Source of the DNA: Hymenolepis diminuta
Taxonomy: Eukaryota; Platyhelminthes; Cestoda; Cyclophyllidea; Hymenolepididae
NCBI GenBank assembly: GCA_900708905.1
Contig: CAADRB010000050.1
Location: 936,599-1,000,598 of the forward strand
DNA: 64,000 bases
Direction of reading: 5' to 3'
The translations under genes were made by a program, and so were the position numbers. The notes beneath the pieces are model-generated. The model was not told the origin of the DNA. It did no database searches and saw only the letters and a list, made by a program, of their open reading frames with translations. The stretch's first letter is position 1. Every line of letters starts with the position of its first letter. Of the stretch, positions 58,846-64,000 are shown in pieces.

Positions 58846-61800
58846 TTTTAAGTAAAATTACTTATTTTAATTCATTTGAACAGGGGGATATATAGCTGTC
58901 GAAGTTAAAATTTATTGATGAAAGGGGAATGAGAAAAATTTTGATCTTTGTGACTGATGTCTCTTTCCATTCAAAGATTTTATTCACTACAGATATTCGA
59001 GGATCTATATTTACTTCCAACACTAATGGTCGAAAATTGAACTAGTTACCGTCTTTGGTAGCAGACTTTTGTGATAATTTTACCTCCTTAGTCCTGAATC
59101 TCAGACATAAACTCAAATTCACCCAATCACTAACAAGAGTGAAAATGTGGAATTGACCACGATTAAAAAAATTGAGTGTTGGTTTAAAAACCCCAATAGA
59201 GTTACAAAGTCATTAGTTAATAAAAAATAAGATTGACAGATAGAGAAATTGAGATTTACTCAGCCGGAGTCAATTTGATCAAAGGCAGATCAAATGCATT
59301 TTCAGAAGGCCTAAGTGACTTGAATTAATTCTAAATTAAGAGCTCGCAAACAAAATGAAATGTTATTAAAATGAAAACTTCTTCACTTAATCTGAATCTG
59401 ATTTAATTCAGAAAATTTAAATTTTAGTCTGGTTATCATGAAATTATCATTAAAAATCAGTTCGTGAAAATTCTTGAGGCTTGTGTTGCCATCATATTGA
59501 AACCAAAATAATTAATTTTACTAAAATTCCACACTCTAAAATCCGTTATATGAGTCCTAAGTATATTTCTAAATAAATTAGTTTATAGCACACAAGAACT
59601 ATTTTGATCTACCTTCTGGTTTCGAAGTGATATTGAATGTATTTTTACAGCTGTTATGTCCTTTTTAAAGAAAAATTCGTTTTGGTGAATTTAAATATTT
59701 AATCTTAAATTAATGACATTATTAGTTACCTTCAGAGTTAGGTTAACGAGTGCACTTTAATTTATTTAACTAAACCCTACAAAAGCTTTTAAAATAAATT
59801 GTCCAGTTAGTAAAATTTCAAATCAAAATAGTCTCATTTTAATTTATTTTGGCCTTAAATATGGACATATGGTTGTCATCAATTATTCAAACTAACTGGA
59901 GCTCAAAATAAACAGACATTAACGAATTTCAAACCCATTTATGGAAGGTATTTTGCACAATTGCTTAATACACCAGCGTTTGGGCATCTACCTATTCATT
60001 AGTGTATCCAACTGCTGATTTGACGGGTGTTGATCTTGGCAATCGAAATTTGAGTTTTATCGTACCTAAACTCTAAATTCGCCCGATATCTTTGCCATTA
60101 GAGGAAACCTTATGTCTTTAATAGGATTAATTAAAATAATCAATCAATACTTACTAGATGCCACGAATATAAATCAAATCATGAAATAAGGGTCAAAATT
60201 ATGAAATTTGACCAAGGAAACATGAAATAGTATAAACATCCATCAAGAGAAGCATGTATAGTTTGCATTCATAAAAAAATTCAAACGAAATAGAACTTTA
60301 TTGATGGTCACATTCCATGATGCATCTTCTTATTTTGAGTTTTTAATAGACAATATTTCAGCCTCTCAATTTTAATCTTTTTCGAAACCGATGTTTACAG
60401 TAACTGACCTTGAATTGGAATGCATTATCTTCCACTATACTTTATTACTCATTTTGCTTATTTCTTTTAAATTGAGAATTTCATGATTTATTCGCAAATG
60501 TTTAGAATTTTGATATAGTAGACTTTAAGATTGTAAAAAGCAACAAAAGCATTTCTGAATTGTCATATCAGACGACATGGAAATTTATCTGAACATATCA
60601 GTCAATCAGAACAACTACCTCTTCAGTCCGTTTGAATGAAAGATCGTATTAAAGACATGATTTAGATAGAATCTACATAGCTTTTAATGTAACATTTACT
60701 AAAGGTATTTAAAATGTGATATTTGCTGAGATGAGAAGAAAGACAACTTGACTTCAGTTTTAAAAACTAACTTTTTATAACTGAGCATAAGGGTTCTGTT
60801 CTTTAAAGCATAGAGATTTTAAAAGCGTTGAGGGAGAGGATGAAAATTTTTGCATTTGTTTGCAATGAAAATAGAAGATTTACATTCATTTGCATCTTAA
60901 CCTCACTTTCCATGACGCAGTTCAGAGCGTCAGGAGACATAGTGCTGACGCCACTCTCAGTTTTAGAGTTTCAAGTCGTCAGTTGGTAAAATCTGAGGAG
61001 ATTTTGTCTTCTTAAAGTTTAGAGAGCTAGATGATAATAGTTTGCAAGATTTAATGTGGTAGAGTGCATTAGGGTTGTAACAGCAATGAAAAGGATTTAA
61101 AATCACTTTCCCCTTACGAGGAAAATTGCCGATAAATATTTTAAAATAATCATTTGGATACTGTGGACATATTTGTAGTATATACTTATAACTTCAGTCT
61201 AATCTGATTGTGCCTAATCGGCCTTGGTTGAATACTTACTTAGATTACTTGTAAATCCACTCCTTGAGATGAGACATTTTGTTGCTATTTTCATCAGATA
61301 GCGTAAACGTAAAATTTTTATGAAAATTAGAAACGATCTATTTGAGAGCAGTTGATTATAAGGAAATATGAAAAATTTTAAACGCAAGCGGTTCGTGAAT
61401 TCACTCTTGAAACCCAACATATAGTAAAACGGCAAATCCTTTCAGAGCTATCACATTAGAATTATCATAAATCATGAAGATGCTTGAGGCGAAATTGCAC
61501 CAATCACGACACAATCTGTATATTAATGCACTTTAACTCTTCCTCCTATAGCTTGTGCTTGTTGAAGCCTTTATAGCTCCCCGCCTGAATTGTGCCTTAG
61601 GTTTAATCTTCTGATTTGAAGAAACTAAATATTTTCTCAAATACAAATACAGTAAAGGTTTACGCTGGGTGAAATGTAATGAGATCTGCCGTGTCTAAAA
61701 TCTTATCGCTAATCTGTTCATTCTGTTCATAGCTGTCAAAAAATAAATATTAATTGAATTAGCCGGCAATTTTGCATAATAATTGAATCAAATCATGGTA

Positions 61801-63894
61801 ATTAACATTTAGAAAATTAAATTAATATATAGTGAAATTACACTATACTATTTATGAGAAAGTGGGAAATCTACGCTTCCACAATTCAAAAAAACTTCAA
61901 TACATACCTCTATTGGACCCATGTTTCATTCCTTACTGGACTACTTGCTACCTCTGCGTTCGGATGCTGGCCGGTTATTCAAAATTGTAAACTTTGCATA
62001 GATTGAGGTGTAGAGAAAGACCCTCATAATCATTGGATCAATTGTGGACAAGATTTAATTCAGTAACTAAAGATGTGAATCATGGAGATAAAATTTTGGG
62101 ACAAAAGCTGACCATTAAGTAAACATTGCTCAGCGCTGTATCTGAAAATTGGATGAAATAAGAATCTTATGGCATTCCGAATTTATTCTCAACACCCTTT
62201 CTATCCACTCCACTTATATTAACTAATTTGGCATTATTCTAACCCCATTTCATCTGCTCTTCCCTGATGTACAAAAGACAAGGTTTATCTGGATGTGGAT
62301 TATAATAATTCAAAATAAAAGCGTAACCATTTATAAGTCTTATTGTATATTTCGAAAATAAGTGTCGTCTTAGAAATGTGCTGATGAAATAAATTATCAT
62401 GGTGATGAGTCACTACGGGATCTGGTAATATGTGATGACCTTGTTTCAGGCCTGATCAGCGTACAATCATCATCATAGTGTACCTAATTATCGGACAGAG
62501 TTAATCAAATAGCTACTGGTGTTTGCCAATTCATCGGTTCGTAAACAGAATCACCAAAAAATGAGGAAGGAAACTAAATTTTCCTGATGATGGGACATAT
62601 GTTTAATCTCCCAATTCTGAGCGGAAAACAAGGCTATCCTTCTTTTAATTTATGATGAAGAAAAAAGTTGGTAAATGTTTGTTTAAATTATTGATAAAGT
62701 ACAGAGGACTCATTGAGGCGCTAAAGACTAGGCACGCGTTGGGAGGGATATTGGTCTTAAAATAAACAAAGGTGTACCAAATTCAGAACAAAAAGCTTTC
62801 ACTAGTGCAATAACGCTGTTACTACAAGAATTGGTCTATTGGTTGGGATTAAAAATAGCTTTTAATGGATCATTCACATTTTAACAAATTTACTACGATT
62901 GACTTCTGAAGGATTGTGAAACCTAATACTTGTTAATTTAAAAGAAAATAAAAACAAAATAAACTAAAAAATATCTCGAAACATCCTAAAATACTGGGAA
63001 ACAAGCAGGGTGTTTCAGCTAAGCTCCAGTTGAATATAATTTGATGGTTAGAAGATTGCATTAAAAGATCTCATAATAAAACCTAACTATAAGACAGCCG
63101 GAATTTCAAAAGTATTTTAAATCTCACATCTTTAAGTGTACGCTACTTTTAGACAAATAATGTAAAACTGCCGTTTAAAAATTACTCAAATCAAACATGA
63201 AAATAGCCTTATATTTAAAATTTATTTGTTGTGTTTTAAACTACATGTTCACAAAGACCACTTTTAAACTACCAATAGAGATTTAGTAATTTTCGATATC
63301 CTCAATACTTAATTGGGTTCTATAAAGCTACACAGTAAAGTCCCTAATCCTAATATTAATTAAAAATCGATTAAAGCTTTATTATTTCAGATATATCATA
63401 TTTACATAAAATATCAATGTTTAACCATCACTTTGCCTCGTTATAATCAATACAATACGGGTTGAACACCAGGTTTAATTAATAGAAATGCTTTATTTTG
63501 CGAAATCACAAAATAACAGACCATTGTCTACTAATTTGTAGAAAATAGTTCTTTTCTCTTGAACAATTAATATCGATGATTTTTGCAATCATTTTTGCAA
63601 TTTATTCTCGAATTGAATATGCGTAGAAAAGTCCTCCTTTAACAAATGAATTTCCTGTACAATTTACTGTATATGAGAGTCTAAAATTTTCTAATAAGTT
63701 TACTAAGTAATTTGTAGAATATAAGCACTTTAAGATTGTAAAATAGAAGCCTTTTATATCTTACGCGTGGCAATAAATTGCAAATATATTTGTTTCCTAT
63801 TCATCACAGTGGTTGATGCGATTCCGTTTTATGATATCAATGGAGAAATAATTTCGCCTACCCTTTTCTGCTGTAGTGTGTCTAGACAGAATTA
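58846..63894. other. Intergenic or intronic, no gene recognised
   Basis: AT-rich. A possible 46-nt plus-strand exon at 61553-61598 (acceptor TTCCTCCTATAG) reads LVLVEAFIAPRLNCAL, and a short inverted repeat GCGTCAG...CTGACGC lies at about 60930. Neither can be tied to a gene. Confidence 0.35.
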
Positions 63895-64000
63895 CTATCT
63901 TTTAGTAGACACATTCGTGGAACTATCAGAGCCTGGCGATGGTGCAGGATTATGTTTAAATAAAATATCCACCTGATTTATCGTGAGCACAATCAGATAC
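63895..64000 (-). CDS. Possible last exon of a gene running off the right edge
   Basis: On the minus strand the frame is open from the window edge to a TAG at 63895-63897. It reads QVDILFKHNPAPSPGSDSS near its middle and ends NVSTKR. An acceptor-like AAATCAG precedes the Val. A hydrophobic run followed by a Pro/Ser-rich tail is protein-like, but only 35 codons are visible and the plus strand is also open here. Confidence 0.25.
   Translation of the reverse strand, partial: YLIVLTINQVDILFKHNPAPSPGSDSSTNVSTKR

Noticed and set aside
60915..60965. Inverted repeat GCGTCAG...CTGACGC as a microRNA hairpin
   Set aside because: The stem is only about 7 bp with an 11-nt loop, far too short for a miRNA precursor.
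1..64000. CRISPR arrays, bacterial operons, phage or virus genes
   Set aside because: The window is intron-bearing eukaryotic DNA. No regularly spaced repeat arrays, Shine-Dalgarno-led gene strings or viral proteins were seen.

Overview
This is AT-rich nuclear DNA from an animal. Spliced genes with GT-AG introns are scattered through mostly non-coding, repeat-bearing sequence, and there is one assembly gap (N run, 7954-8748). The standard genetic code works throughout. Very short introns (31, 35, 39, 41 and 42 nt) sit beside introns of 1.8-5.9 kb. With the base composition, this suggests a flatworm (trematode, cestode or monogenean) or another lophotrochozoan. That placement is inference; nothing here fixes the species.

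Four gene models could be built exon by exon with consistent splice phases. (1) CFAP410 (C21orf2), a leucine-rich-repeat ciliary/centrosomal protein: minus strand, 20831 down to 10168, 8 exons, 298 aa. (2) A translation initiation factor eIF4B homologue with an RRM: minus strand, 29950 down to 26623, 8 exons, 339 aa. (3) A shorter, divergent eIF4B-like paralogue in head-to-head orientation: plus strand, 33507-34553, 7 exons, 214 aa. It shares its first intron positions with (2), so the pair looks like an inverted local duplication. (4) DDX24/Mak5, a DEAD-box RNA helicase of ribosome biogenesis: plus strand, 35025-41063, 10 exons, 669 aa. It starts 471 bp after the paralogue on the same strand.

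Fragments of further genes are visible. A minus-strand exon at 53104-52904 looks like the cysteine-rich juxtamembrane part of a GPR158/GPR179-type class C receptor. Plus-strand terminal exons at 49440-49661, followed by a poly(A) signal, encode the hydrophobic C-terminus of an unrecognised membrane protein. Several weaker exon candidates are listed with low confidence. A 44-aa single-pass membrane micropeptide ORF lies inside a CFAP410 intron.

Layout: 1-10 kb is mostly non-coding, with a decayed Tc1/mariner transposase at 6.3-6.6 kb and a gap set in repeated, partly inverted units at 7.9-8.8 kb. CFAP410 occupies 10-21 kb. 21-26.6 kb is intergenic. The eIF4B pair lies at 26.6-34.6 kb, with a repeat-rich spacer at 30.9-33.4 kb. 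DDX24 fills 35-41 kb. 41-64 kb is gene-poor, with scattered exons of partly captured genes. A tRNA-derived SINE-like family is spread over the whole window, mainly in introns.

Three of the four complete genes serve translation or ribosome assembly (eIF4B, its paralogue, DDX24); CFAP410 is a ciliary gene. No previously undescribed multi-gene system is evident. The most unusual points are the inverted eIF4B duplication with a repeated GW-R-x-x-V exon, the possible eIF4B-like/DDX24 polycistron, the intronic micropeptide, and the mobile-element families.
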